The position numbers and the translations under genes are program-made. DNA of 64,000 nt from Primulina eburnea (Eukaryota; Streptophyta; Magnoliopsida; Lamiales; Gesneriaceae), in contig NC_133117.1 of assembly GCF_022965805.1 (NCBI RefSeq), positions 10,440,183 to 10,504,182 of the forward strand, written 5' to 3'. Of the stretch, positions 1 to 10,941 are shown piece after piece. Numbering within the stretch: position 1 is the stretch's first letter; each line of letters begins with the position of its first letter. The notes beneath the pieces were generated by a model. It searched no databases and had not been told where the DNA came from. It saw nothing but the letters and a program-made list of their open reading frames with translations.

Positions 1-89
1 CTCAATTTGATGATTTTGGGATCGTCCGAAAATGCAAACGCCTTCTTCTTCATTGAACTAGAATCGAAGATTTTGTTGATTTGTGCCAT
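1..89 (-). CDS. 5' end of an unidentified gene, cut by the window edge
   Basis: An ATG at 89..87 opens a frame that stays open to the window edge (29 full codons). It begins MAQINKIFDSSSMKKK and continues with a charged, hydrophilic stretch. I do not recognise the family and see no signal peptide or domain in so short a piece. Support for a real start is that the 5' leader upstream (about 90-185) is recognisably similar to a second copy at 21978-22090. There an ATG at the matching place begins MTESNKIFSGE and then hits a stop. The shared NKIF codons and leader suggest a conserved gene start that was duplicated. The rest of the gene lies outside the window, so the reading frame is inferred. 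Confidence 0.4.
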   Translation of the reverse strand, partial: MAQINKIFDSSSMKKKAFAFSDDPKIIKL

Positions 90-648
90 TACTGTAGGTA
101 AAGGAAGCAGATTCTGTGGGGAGTTTGGGCTGTTGGAAGAAACGAGTAGAGCGCAATAGAGAGAACTGAGGTTTCTATGTAAGCGTGTTGCCACTTGCCA
201 AGGGTTTTTTTAAAAATATTATAAATTAATAAAATAATTGTAAAACTAAAACTATAACGTGTCGGGTTATAACAATCCGGGACTTGCTGTTATCGGCATT
301 TGATTATATTAATAGGACAAATTTACCATCCCATTTAATAGGACAAATTTACCATCCCATTTAATTTTTAATTAAATAACTTTATTCATTTTATATTTTT
401 ATTACACAAAAACTCTATTTCTTTATGTTAATTTTACAAATTTTGACCTGTGACATTGGTTATGAAAAATTATTTTTTGAGTCGAAAACATTATTTTTTT
501 TAAAATATAAATAATAAAATAGTCTTACATATAATCTAATTTTCATATAAATATGATTTTCCATATGAAGATATTAAAACTACAACCAAAATATCACGTG
601 AAAAAATTACAAATATTAAAAGTGTGAAGCCGAGGACGACGATATAGA
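90..648 (-). promoter_or_regulatory. promoter and 5' leader, copy A
   Basis: This is the upstream region of the minus-strand gene at 1-89. It matches 21904-22405 in patches. The leader around 105-190 matches 22005-22095, and the block containing cacgtgaaaaaattacaaat near 593-612 matches a near-identical block near 22380-22400. In copy B the place corresponding to 175-190 reads ttatatag on the minus strand, a likely TATA box; here it has drifted to ttacatag. An exact 26-bp tandem duplication sits at 309-360. The region ends where a copia LTR begins at 649. Confidence 0.4.
309..360. repeat. 26-bp perfect tandem duplication
   Basis: Two adjacent identical 26-bp units (309-334 and 335-360), each beginning ttaataggac. 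Being exact, it is probably recent. Confidence 0.85.
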
Positions 649-1978
649 TGTTAGAATAGATGTCTAGCGAATTAATTTATGGCTTCAACTTTATCGAATT
701 TAATATAAAAACAATATTTATTTTAATGATATTTTACGATTTTATCCAATTATGGTAATTTTTATCTGTATACTCATACAAGCTGCATTGAATAAGTCCT
801 TGAATATTAATAGATATCATGAGATTTTTCTCTCACTGTAAGATCGTTGAACTAATTAAGAAGTATGCAATATATTCTAAACAGATTTCTAGTCGACTCA
901 AAGATACAACACATCTTTATCGAATTCATATGCAACTCCCGATATAAAAATGGTTGCTAATTTGATCGGCATATCTGAATTGAAGGGACCGTACTCAGGG
1001 TCGTACCTCTTGTGAGGCGAGAGAGGCCATCGCCTCGGGGCCTCGCTCTCACAAGGGCCCAAAAAATAATCAGGACCGTAACTTAAGGTTCTTGCATGCA
1101 CCATGATCCATAGAAGCTCTTACCATGATCCGATGTGTGTAATCAGACTTGAGTTCTAACATTCTTATAAGGATTTATGAAAATAATTGGGCTAATTAGA
1201 GTAAACCCAAATAAGAATAAATCTTATTTTGAATCACAAGAATGTGTGAAATCATGGCTAGCTGTATCTCTGAACCATTGAGGGTCACATAAGTATCGGA
1301 TTCTGTGTCCTCGTTCAGATATTCAAGTTCCAAGAATTGAGTTTGGTAACTGTAGTTTGATGGAGATAAAATAAAATACTTATAAAGGAGTTTATAAGTT
1401 TATTCAATAGAATGAAAGACATAAAAGTTAGCGTAAGTGCTAACTGAGCAAAGAGAGTGGAACTACATGTTTTGTGAAGAAGTTCACAAAACTGGCAACT
1501 GCAAAAAATTGATCAGTAGAAATTTTGATCTTCAAAATTTTCAATTTTCATTATATGAACAAAATTTATATCCTTGATACATTGGTGTTGTCATATCGTC
1601 GATAGGGGTTATAATAAGTTCACAATTATTTATTTAATGAATTTAAAATTTGCTAATTAAATAATAGTATGAGTAGTAATGACTACTAATATGTACAAAA
1701 TTATCATAAAAGATTCTAGAGAGGTCACAAAGTTTCCGATCGGGGACTTACTTTGATGATCAAAAGAGGGAGATCCGTTCGAAATGATTTACAAGGGCGA
1801 CTACCTTCGCTTGAAATGCAGAATAGTTTAGAGCTGACATTGAATACGAAAAGGTAACAATTATAAATACCCTATGGACGTTTAAATAAATACGACACAC
1901 CAGAAGTGTTTCGAACATCGAAACAAAAATTGGAAAACTTCAACTGTGTCTTAGATGCGAGAAAACAGTACTCCAACA
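649..1978 (+). mobile_element. Ty1/copia 5' LTR
   Basis: Starts TGTTAGAATAGATG and ends ..CCAACA, followed at 1982-1992 by ttatcagagcc, a tRNA-Met-type primer binding site. About 780-1400 aligns, with gaps, to 38950-40030. Both carry blocks such as tattctaaacag, the gaagggaccgtact block and aaccattgaggg. The LTR start is also found on the minus strand at 21903. An 80-bp foreign piece sits at 994-1073. The right boundary rests on the PBS and the left on comparison with 21903. I see no TSD because the 3' end of the element is lost. Confidence 0.6.
994..1073. mobile_element. 80-bp hAT-derived insertion
   Basis: The segment interrupts the LTR relative to its copy at 39675-39715 and is flanked by gaccgta on both sides (987-993 and 1074-1080). 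It has an internal hairpin (ttgtgaggcgag facing ctcgctctcacaa). It ends with gggcccaaaaa, which also occurs in the hAT element at 31817-32604, whose start CAGGGCCGT resembles CAGGGTCGT here. It is probably a deletion derivative of that family. Confidence 0.4.
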
Positions 1979-2285
1979 GTGTTATCAGAGCCAATTTCTC
2001 AATCGTATGTTTTATCTAAATCACGTTGAGTAGTTTATTTCTAGCTGTGTTTGAAATTCTTGAAAAATAATCATTCCTGAAATGTAATTTTTCAAAACAA
2101 AAATAAACATTTTTTCACGACTGCCCGAAAAAGTTCCATACAGTGTGCGCGGGCAGCCGCTGCACTGGACAAGTGGCGCATTGCTTGCCCAAATTTTCAA
2201 ACAAAAAAAAATTAAAAGTGGGCAGGGCTGTGCGTAGCGCTGATCGCTGGGGATGTTGCCTGAATAGTTCGGGTAGCGGGCAATC
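1979..2285 (+). other. copia PBS and 5' leader (left half)
   Basis: The primer binding site ttatcagagcc (1982-1992) is followed by untranslated leader, including a GC-rich block (about 2120-2280) with inverted gggcagccgctgc-like words typical of the leader of plant copia elements. The leader is split by the gypsy insertion at 2286 and resumes at 9411. Confidence 0.5.
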
Positions 2286-3518
2286 TGTAGTATCCCGATG
2301 CCTAATTTGAGTTAATTATTGGATTAATTATATTTCGGTGGGATCGGAAGGACCGAACCGGGTTCGGATCGTCCGAAGTGGGTTCGGATGGACCGTTCTG
2401 TTCGGAGTCAGACAAGGTCGTTCCGTCGGTAAGCCATGCAGGGTTCGGATCGTCCGATCAGGGTTCGGATCGTCCGAGACAGGTGGCTGGACACGTGGAA
2501 GACATGCAGGGTTTGGATCGTCCGATCAGGGTTCGGAAGGTCCGAAGTGTACCGGATCGGATCTTCCGAAGTGGATCGGATCTACCGATCGTTTTCTATA
2601 AATAGAGGCGCGAGGCTTCACTTTTTACTCACCAATTCCGAGTGTTCCAGAGCGTTTTAGTCGTTTCTGATGGCTTTCTAGTCTTTTCCCGAGGTTCAGG
2701 CACTAGCGGGGAGCTACTGGTTTTGTAGCGGAGCTGTGCTCTAGTTGGGAGCTAGCGGCATCAGTGGGCTGACTACGGACGCAGGCTTGATTCTAGGGCT
2801 GATTGCTAGGATCTACTGGTTTGAGGTACGAAAGTACTATCCGAGATAGCAGGATTGAGTATGCTTTACTATGTGTTGCATGTTTATATGTTGCATTATT
2901 ATCTGTCATATGATGCATGGTTTATTATGCGACATTTGCATAATCATGTTGGGCCTGATTATCTTTGAGATAGCCTGTAGAAAGGGTGCTCAGCCCTCGT
3001 TTGTTGTGGATGGTTGGACCCCGTTGGCCGACGGTGGTCAGGTCACTGGTATATCCACGGGTTTATTTTGGTATGGGAGCCACCTCCTGGTGCGACGGCG
3101 TAGAGTGCTACATACCTTGACGTTATTTACCTGAGCAGTATTTCGTTATACCCAGATCCTAGTATCCAGTACATTTTGCATACATGCATGTCATAGTCTT
3201 GTATACTCATGCTTTCGGTGCTGAGCGTTTTATGCTCACGTCCTCGGTTTATCTCTGTTTTGGACACCCTATTCGATGGGGCAGGTCTCAGGTTGGACGG
3301 TCCAGGAGGGAGTGGACAGGGAGCTGGCAGAGGTTGACCTGTAGTTGTTGGTATTTGTTCTTGGAATTTAGTTCGATCTGGTTGTTTAAGTATTTTGTAC
3401 TTACAGATTCGATTGGGTTGTATTACTGTTTTTCCGCTGTTTACCTGATTCAGTTTTAAATGTTAATTTTGCATGCTTAAGATCTGATTAGTAGGTGATT
3501 CTGGAACGGGTCACTACA
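2286..3518 (+). repeat. 5' LTR of the gypsy element
   Basis: 1233 bp, TG...CA. U3 carries an array of TCGGATCGTCCGA-type motifs (about 2340-2590). A TATA box, tataaataga, lies at 2597-2606, so transcription should start near 2630. No protein is encoded; the short frames here come from the GC-rich repeat. Confidence 0.95.
2340..2590 (+). repeat. U3 array of inverted-arm motifs
   Basis: At least four copies of GGTTCGGATCGTCCGA or one-base variants occur (near 2361, 2441, 2461, 2511), with degenerate relatives such as ggttcggaaggtccg. Each core TCGGA-TCG-TCCGA has perfect 5-bp inverted arms around a 3-bp centre, as expected of a dimer-binding site. The array sits directly upstream of the LTR TATA box. 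The same array is in the 3' LTR (8225-8475) and, rearranged, in the solo LTR at 36835-38096. Confidence 0.8.
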
Positions 3519-3522
3519 TTTA

Positions 3523-3535
3523 TGGTATCAGAGCC
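3523..3535 (+). other. primer binding site (tRNA-Met)
   Basis: tggtatcagagcc, 4 bp after the end of the 5' LTR. It is complementary to the 3' end of initiator tRNA-Met, the usual primer of this lineage. Confidence 0.9.
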
Positions 3536-3604
3536 AGGCATTAAGATTTTGGGATTTGGAACTGTTCTTTTGGGTTTAATCTCTGGTAACTTTTGTAGCT
3601 AGAG

Positions 3605-4696
3605 ATGTCTGGTTTTGACGACGATGCTAGTAGTCATGACAGCATTGGACGCTGGGGAGACCGCGACGATCGGGAGCGTCGCCGAGAGCATCGAGAACGT
3701 CGTCAACACCGTCGTGATGAGCCTCGGAGTTTTAGTATGCATCGGTTCTTGCAGATGGGGCCGAAACCTCTTTCGGGCGGTGAGACTCCGGATGTTGCGG
3801 AGAACTGGCTTGAGAGGATGGAGAGCTGCTTCAAGACTTTTCAGTGCTCGGCGGAGCAGCAGATTGATACCCTTGATTTCTTTCTGGAGGGTGGTGCGCG
3901 TAAGTGGTGGAGGTCTACCTCTGCACCGATAGTTCAGCGACAGGGTCGAGTTCTTTGGGCCGATTTCCGAGCCGCTTTCATGCTGCTTTACTTTCCACCA
4001 GCTCTTCTGCAGACCAAGGCGATTGAGTTGATCAATCTGAAGCAGAGAAGTTTGTCTGTTGATGAGTATCAGCAGAAGTTCTTTGAGTTGCTTCCGTATG
4101 TTCCACATGTCAGTGACAATGCTAGGGCCAAGTATAACCATTTTCTTCAGGGCCTCAATCAGGAGATTTATGATCGGGTTGTTGTCTGTGATGATCCGAC
4201 ATCGTATGAGGGCCTTGTGAACCGTTGTCGCCAGGCTGAGGGCAGTTTGCTGAGAGGTCGAGCCATGCAGTCTGCTCGTCCTACTAGTTCTTTGGGTCCC
4301 CGCGCCCAAGCATTTAAGAAGGCTGGATCTACTTCTTCTTCCTCTGGATCTGGAGGAGTTCACCATTTTGGGAAGAAGAAGGGCCCGTGTCAGCATTGCG
4401 GGAAAGATCATCCGACGGAGCGTTGTCGCAAGGTTGCGGGTGCTTGTTACAAGTACGGTGAGATGGGCCACATGAAGAGAGATTGTCCACAGACGGGCGG
4501 AGGATCAGGATCTGGTTCTCAGGCTTCAGTTCATCAGAGACCACAGCAGGGACAGTCTACTCAGGGTTCTAACCTCCGACCGCGTACTCAAGGGCAGGTC
4601 TTTGCTCTTAACCAGGATCAGGCTGCTGAGGAGAACGAGAGAGTTATCGCAGGTGTTTTTTTTATTATGTGGATTACCTGCTTACGTTCTCATTGA
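3605..4696 (+). CDS. gag: gag polyprotein of the gypsy element
   Basis: 363 aa in frame 2. It forms the capsid/nucleocapsid shell that packages element RNA in the cytoplasm. The N-terminal third is Arg/Glu/His-rich. The retrotransposon gag core spans about residues 40-200 (WLERMESCF, then [11 protein letters not shown], then YQQKFFEL). A Ser/Gly linker follows. Two CCHC-like knuckles lie near residues 258-300. The first ([13 protein letters not shown]) is intact apart from a three-residue spacing before His. The second reads CYKYGEMGH, with Tyr where the second Cys belongs (TGC to TAC). The frame runs past the normal gag-protease junction into a stop at 4694-4696, because the T-run at 4656-4663 carries an extra base; its last 14 or so residues are frameshift product. 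The start was chosen for its place downstream of the PBS. Confidence 0.85.
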   Translation: MSGFDDDASSHDSIGRWGDRDDRERRREHRERRQHRRDEPRSFSMHRFLQMGPKPLSGGETPDVAENWLERMESCFKTFQCSAEQQIDTLDFFLEGGARKWWRSTSAPIVQRQGRVLWADFRAAFMLLYFPPALLQTKAIELINLKQRSLSVDEYQQKFFELLPYVPHVSDNARAKYNHFLQGLNQEIYDRVVVCDDPTSYEGLVNRCRQAEGSLLRGRAMQSARPTSSLGPRAQAFKKAGSTSSSSGSGGVHHFGKKKGPCQHCGKDHPTERCRKVAGACYKYGEMGHMKRDCPQTGGGSGSGSQASVHQRPQQGQSTQGSNLRPRTQGQVFALNQDQAAEENERVIAGVFFIMWITCLRSH

Positions 4697-6182
4697 TACT
4701 GGTGCATCACATTCATTCATATCTGCGAGATTTGCTAAGCGTCATGCGTTACCTTTCACTTCTTTGGACGTTGTGGTATCTGTTTCCACACCGATGGGTC
4801 ATTCGGTGCTAGCTAAACGTCTAGTTTTGGGTTGTCCTCTAAAGTTTGAGGGTAATGTTTTAACTGCTAATTTGATGATTCTTGCGATGGAGGATTTTGA
4901 TTGCATTCTGGGAATAGATGTGCTGACTGTGTTTAGAGCTACTGTGGACTGTTATCAGAAGTTTGTGCAGTTTCGTCCAGTTGAGGGCGACAGTTGGTTT
5001 TTCTATGGAGAGGGAGCGCGACCCCCGATGCCTGTGGTTTCTGCTCTGAAAGCCTGTCGTGCTTTAGAGTCGGGCGGGGAAGGCTACCTTATCTATGCTA
5101 TTGATTCGTCCGCAGATAGTGTCGATATCAGTGACATTCCAGTGGTTTGCGATTTTCCGGATGTTTTTCCCGAGGAGATTCCTGGTTTTCCTCCCGTTCG
5201 GGAAGTGGATTTCGGCATTGATTTAGTGCCAGGCACGGCACCAATCTCTAGAGCTCCTTATCGTTTAGCTCCATCGGAGATGCAAGAATTGAAACAGCAG
5301 TTGCAGGATCTTCTTGACAAGGGGTATATTCGACCCAGTGTGTCCCCGTGGGGAGCACCAGTTCTTTTTGTCAAAAAGAAGGATGGTTCTATGCGGCTCT
5401 GCATAGATTATCGGCAGTTGAATCGTGCTACGATAAAGAATAAGTATCCGTTGCCACGGATTGATGATTTATTTGATCAACTGCAAGGTACCTCTGTGTA
5501 TTCCAAGATTGATTTAAGGTCTGGTTATCATCAGCTTCGGGTTCATCAGGGAGATATATCGAAGACTGCATTCAGGACCCGGTATGGGCATTATGAGTTT
5601 CTGGTTATGCCTTTTGGGGTGACGAATGCACCAGCAGTTTTTATGGATCTGATGAATCGGGTATTTCGGGATTTCTTGGATAAGTTTGTTGTGGTGTTTA
5701 TAGATGATATCTTAATCTATTCGCATGATCAGCAAGAACACGTACAACACTTAAGGATTATTTTACAGACACTTCGCGAGAATCAGCTTTATGCGAAGTT
5801 GAGTAAATGTGAGTTTTGGATTGACAGGGTTGTATTCCTTGGTCATGTCATTTCTAGCAAGGGAGTTTCAGTTGACCCGAGCAAGGTGGAAGCGGTATTG
5901 AACTGGTCGCGTCCGACGACAGTAGCCGAGATCCGCAGTTTTCTGGGATTGGCTGGGTATTATCGCCGTTTCATTGTCAACTTCTCTCAGATTGCTAAGC
6001 CACTCACTCAGCTCACTCGGAAAGATGTTTCATTTGAGTGGACATCAGAGTGCGAAGAGAGTTTCTTGGAACTTCGCAGACGTTTGACATCTGCGCCTGT
6101 TTTGGCTTTACCGTCTGGATCTGGTGGTTTCAGTGTTTACACCGATGCCTCTTTACAGGGACTAGGGTGTGTTCTGATGTAG
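4664..6182 (+). pseudogene. pol: pol part 1: protease, reverse transcriptase, RNase H start
   Basis: This frame (open from 4602) lies +1 to gag. The shift is best explained by one extra T in the run of eight at 4656-4663, since gag-pol is normally a single frame in this lineage. Counting residues from 4602, the aspartic protease motif IDTGASHSF has its Asp at about residue 32. RT spans roughly residues 210-400, with [22 protein letters not shown] and the catalytic box FIDD (Asp 368-369). The RT connection [11 protein letters not shown] and the first RNase H motif YTDAS follow. The frame ends at TAG 6180-6182, where the family normally has a Gln codon (CAG to TAG), inside RNase H. Confidence 0.9.
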
Positions 6183-8033
6183 AATGAGCATGTGATTGCT
6201 TATGCGTCGAGACAGTTGAAGCCTCATGAGGAAAACTATCCTGTTCATGATCTGGAATTAGCAGCGATCGTTTTTGCTTTGAAAATCTGGCGCCATTATC
6301 TGTATGGTGAGCGATTTGAGATTTTCACTGATCATAAGAGTTTGAAGTATCTGTTCACTCAGGCTGAGTTGAACATGCGTCAGCGTCGTTGGATGGATCT
6401 ACTCAAGGATTATGATTGTGAGATCAAGTATCATCTAGGATCTGCGAATCTCACGGCCGATGCTCTTAGTCGCAAGGTGAGATTGTCTGCTCTTCAGACT
6501 TGTGCTGTATCTGGGATTATTCAGGATTTCTGTTCGATGGGATTCAATTGTAAGCATCGGAAGGGAACAGAGAGTATCCGTGTAGCTACTATTTTGTCTG
6601 AGCCAGTTTTGTATTCTCGGATTAGAGATGCTCAGATGTCTTATTCTAAGGTTCAGAAATTAGCTCGGTTGGCTGATGGAGATAATACTTCTGGATTCCA
6701 CTATCAGTCCGAGGGTCTTTTGGGCTTATCTGGTCGTGTTGTTGTACCGGAAGATGACACTTTGAGGGAGGAGATTTTGTCCCAGGCTCATCGTAGCAAG
6801 TTGAGTGTTCATCCGGGGAGCAACAAGATGTATAAGGATTTGAGGACTCGATTTTGGTGGAAAGGTATGAAACTTAATGTTTATCAGTATGTCTCCAAGT
6901 GCCTAGTCTGTCAGCAGGTGAAGGCTGAGTATCGACGACCTGGAGGTTTGTTGCAGAATCTTCCTATTCCGGAGTGGAAGTGGGAGCATATCACGATGGA
7001 CTTCGTGACTCACTTGCCTATGTCTGTGGGGAATAGAGATGCTATCTGGGTGGTAGTGGATCGGCTTACTAAGTCTGCCCATTTTCTTCCGTATAACAGA
7101 GATTTCACTTTCGATCGGATGGCACGGTTGTACATTCAGGAGATTGTACGGTTTCATGGTGTGCCCGTGAGTATCGTTAGTGACAGAGATCCTCGATTTA
7201 CATCTAGATTTTGGGGCAGCTTTCAGCAAGCTTTGGGCACTACCTTGAGTTTGAGTACTGCATATCACCCAGAGACTGACGGTCAGTCAGAGAGGACTAT
7301 TCGTACTCTTGAGGATATGTTGAGATCTTGTGTGATGGATTTCGGGCCAGCTTGGCAGGATCATCTGCCACTGATAGAGTTTGCATACAACAACAGTTTT
7401 CATAGGAGTATTGGTATGTCTCCGTTTGAAGCATTGTATGGTCGACATTGTCGTACTCCTCTGTTCTGGGAGGAAGTCGGAGAACGACAGGTCGAGGGTC
7501 CAGAATTGATTCAGCAGGCCATGGACAAAGTTCTTGTGATCAAACAGCGGATTAAGACTGCTCAGGATCGACAAGCGAGTTATGCGAACACCAAGCGCAG
7601 ACCTCTTCATTTTGATGCAGGCGAGAAAGTGTTTCTCAAGGTACCACCTTTTCGGAGGATTCTGAGATTTGGACTCAAGGGTAAGCTATCTCCGAGATTC
7701 ATTGATCCTTTTGAGATCTTAGAATGTGTGGGAGATTTGGCCTACAGATTAGCTTTGCCACCGTATCTGTCTAGTGTTCACAATGTGTTTCATGTGTCCT
7801 TGTTGAGACGATACGTAGCGGATGAGTCTCATGTTTTGCATCCGACAGAAGTTCAGCTGAATCCGGATTTGTCTTTTGTGGAAAGACCGGTTTCGATCTT
7901 AGACCGGAAGGATAAGGTACTGCGGAATAAGACTATTCCTCTTGTCTTAGTGCAGTGGCAGCGCCGAGGTACTGAAGAAGCTACTTGAGAACTAGAGAGT
8001 CGCATGCGGTCAGAGCATCCAGAGTTGTTCTAG
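6183..8033 (+). pseudogene. pol: pol part 2: RNase H end, integrase, chromodomain-like tail
   Basis: This continues in the same frame after the TAG at 6180. Counting residues from 6192, RNase H continues through [10 protein letters not shown] and [11 protein letters not shown]. The integrase zinc finger shows [10 protein letters not shown] and CLVCQQ. The catalytic triad is D270, D331 and E367, the last two separated by 35 residues, so the active site is intact. The C-terminus ([15 protein letters not shown]) is the chromodomain-like motif of Del/Tekay chromoviruses, which helps target insertion to heterochromatin. A TGA at 7986-7988 stands where a conserved Trp is expected after EEAT. The same frame then runs on to TAG at 8031-8033, so the tail is cut inside the chromodomain. 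Confidence 0.9.
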
Positions 8034-8160
8034 TTGTAGTATTTTCAGTTATGATTGTAATTTCAGTTGTACTTTCAGTTGTAATTCATTCTTAAGTTGA
8101 ATGTATTGTTGTTCAGAATTGTCATTCTTCAGACACGATTTCGCGGACGAAATCCTTTTT

Positions 8161-8172
8161 AGGGGGGGAGAA
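8161..8172 (+). other. polypurine tract
   Basis: agggggggagaa, immediately before the 3' LTR. It serves as primer for plus-strand DNA synthesis. Confidence 0.9.
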
Positions 8173-9405
8173 TGTAGTATCCCGATGCCTAATTTGAGTT
8201 AATTATTGGATTAATTATATTTCGGTGGGATCGGAAGGACCGAACCGGGTTCGGATCGTCCGAAGTGGGTTCGGATGGACCGTTCTGTTCGGAGTCAGAC
8301 AAGGTCGTTCCGTCGGTAAGCCATGCAGGGTTCGGATCGTCCGATCAGGGTTCGGATCGTCCGAGACAGGTGGCTGGACACGTGGAAGACATGCAGGGTT
8401 CGGATCGTCCGATCAGGGTTCGGAAGGTCCGAAGTGCACCGGATCGGATCTTTCGAAGTGGATCGGATCTACCGATCGTTGTCTATAAATTGAGGCGCGA
8501 GGCTTCACTTTTTACTCGCCAATTCCGAGTGTTCCAGAGCGTTTTAGTCGTTTCTGATGGGTTTCTAGTCTTTTCCCGAGGTTCAGGCACTAGCGGGGAG
8601 CTACTGGTTTTGTAGCGGAGCTGTGCTCTAGTTGGGAGCTAGCGGCATCAGTGGGCTGACTACGGACGCAGGCTTGATTCTATGGCTGATTGCTAGGATC
8701 TACTGGTTTGAGGTACGAAAGTACTATCCGAGATAGCAGGATTGAGTATGCTTTACTATGTGTTGCATGTTTATATGTTGCATTATTATCTGTCACATGA
8801 TGCATGGTTTATTATGCGGCATTTGCATAATCATGTTGGGCCTGATTATCTTTGAGATAGCCTATTAAGAGGGTGCTCAGCCCTCGTTTGTTGTGGATGG
8901 TTGGACCCCGTTGGCCGACGGTGGTCAGGTCACCGGTATATCCACAGGTTTATTTTGGTATGGGAGCCACCTCCTGGTGCGACGGCGCAGAGTGCTACAT
9001 ACCTTGAAGTCATTTACCTGAGCAGTATTTCGTTATACCCAGATCCTGGTATCCAGTACATTTTGCATACATGCATGTCATAGTCTTGTATACTCATGCT
9101 TTCGGTGCTGAGCGTTTTATGCTCACGTCCTCGGTTTATCTCTGTTTTGGACACCCTATTCGATGGGGCAGGTCTCAGGTTGGACGGTCCAGGAGGGAGT
9201 GGACAGGGAGCTGGCAGAGGTTGACCTGTAGTTGTTGGTATTTGTTCTTGGAATTTAGTTCGATCTGGTTGTTTAAGTATTTTGTACTTACAGATTCGAT
9301 TGGGTTGTATTACTGTTTTTCCGCTGTTTACCTGATTCAGTTTTAAATGTTAATTTTGCATGCTTAAGATCTGATTAGTAGGTGATTCTGGAACGGGTCA
9401 CTACA
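8173..9405 (+). repeat. 3' LTR of the gypsy element
   Basis: 1233 bp, the same length as the 5' LTR. Differences are single bases, clustered at about 8861-8871 (four changes). The TATA region reads tataaattga (8484-8493). Confidence 0.95.
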
Positions 9406-9410
9406 CAATC

Positions 9411-10941
9411 ACCCAGCCCAAATTGTTTGGGTAGTGCAATAGGGGCTCGGGCTTCCCTTCCTGACAGGAACTCCCTTTTGGAACGTCCTGATGAATTTTT
9501 TTCAAATTTTCAAACTTTTTGGGTCAAAATTATTATTTTATGAAAATTGATCAAATTAACCATTGAAAATAAATTTTAATTAAAGTATGTAATTTTCTCA
9601 CTAAACAAATAATTAGAATTAGATTTTAATTATTTTATGGTAAAAGTGTTTTTATAATAAATTTAATTAATTTAAGTTAAATAAAAATGTTTGTTTAAGT
9701 TATTAATTATGACAATTAATGATAATTTACATGATACATGATTTGTTAATAATATGTGATATTATGACATTAACATATTAAATGATATTATATTATAAAA
9801 GGATGACCGAGAGCCATGAACAAATTGCTAAATATATGTTATGATATTTTACATGTGTTTTAATTGTTTGATAATTATTTAAAGTAGACCTGATTTATGG
9901 CCCGTTCACACCCCTAAATTTGTATCCCAATGTGCATGAAAAATTAACGTAAATATTATATTTAGTGGGAGATCAAGATTGAATATGGTTCCACATCCTC
10001 GAAATGATTTTGAAACTCAAAGACATGTAAAATATTATAAGCGTATGTAATATTGCATTTGCATCCCTTCATTTGTGTAGGTTTGGACATGGATACATAT
10101 ATGGCTCATCGATTATTGATCATCTTTTATTATTTATAATACATGTGATATATTATAAACAATCAGTATGTTGGTTATTATTAATATAATAACAAGAGTT
10201 GCATTAATCCAGCAAGCATAGAAACAAACATGACTCAAGTTTTTAAAGTTAATGATGAGACATTTTTTAAAAAAAATAAAATCCCTAAATTTGGATAATA
10301 TCCAAAATTGAAATCAAGATCATTAAAAAGAAAGTTTAATATTTTCTTTCCTTTCATCAACAGTGGTTGCATGACAGACGCTTCTCGCGGTCAGTGTCTG
10401 ACTCATATTATTGGAGAGGCCTGGATGTCGGAAAGCTGTGGCTTCTACTGACATATTTTATGTGAACTACGTGGAACTCCCATGTCTTTGGCTCATATTC
10501 TTGACGGATCTCATGGCGACCGTCCACTAAGGTTCAAAATTGATGGGTCGAGCTCGACAATTGAAGAGGAAGGAGATCATATTATTGATCCATCCTTAAA
10601 CGTGAGACAAAATTGCGTAAGGATTACAAGTGATTGCAATTGAGCTCTACCTTTTAGAAATTATGATCGACTGATATTATTCGGGATCATTATTTATCAA
10701 TTGGACTTTGTGTACTCACTAATTAAATACTCCCTCTGATTATCAGTTATACCTAGAAGATGTAGCTGAATATTAGTTTTCGCTCCCAACCATTTTGGAT
10801 TTCTCATTTTCATCAGAGGGTGGTGAAAATATCAAAATACCGGGAGGCAATTCATAAAACAAAGTTCATATTTTTTGGCTTATAAAATATTTTAAGATAG
10901 TTAGTGATGTTTATTTTTTTTTCATTTTTACTATATCTACG
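9411..10941 (+). other. copia 5' leader (right half), AT-rich, no gene
   Basis: This continues the leader interrupted at 2286 and starts acccagcccaaattg. It then becomes AT-rich up to the gag start at 10942. I find no coding region. A GC-richer patch at about 10350-10650 has no recognisable product. Confidence 0.5.

Larger units (their letters stand above)
2286..9405 (+). mobile_element. complete Ty3/gypsy Del/Tekay-like element, TSD CAATC
   Basis: Two 1233-bp LTRs (2286-3518 and 8173-9405), both TGTAGT...ACTACA, are flanked by the exact 5-bp duplication caatc (2281-2285 and 9406-9410). Between them are a tRNA-Met PBS (3523-3535), gag, pol in the order protease-RT-RNase H-integrase, and a polypurine tract (8161-8172). 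The integrase order and the chromodomain-like C-terminus place it with Del/Tekay chromoviruses. By eye the LTRs differ at about 20 positions with no indels, so insertion was fairly recent. Coding is broken at three places: a T-run at 4656-4663, TAG at 6180-6182 and TGA at 7986-7988. It inserted into the leader of an older copia element. Confidence 0.95.

Noticed and set aside
898..1104. 68-codon minus-strand frame
   Set aside because: It crosses the copia LTR and the 80-bp insertion, has no motif and does not start with ATG-based promoter support.
2338..2660. Several overlapping 70-90 codon frames in the GC-rich LTR start (also 8225-8615 and 37693-38080)
   Set aside because: They are translations of the TCGGATCGTCCGA array in three frames, recur in every LTR copy and have no domain.
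4602..4696. gag/pol overlap as a programmed +1 frameshift
   Set aside because: This lineage normally has one continuous gag-pol frame and the shift sits at a T8 run, so a one-base insertion is simpler; comparison with other copies would decide.
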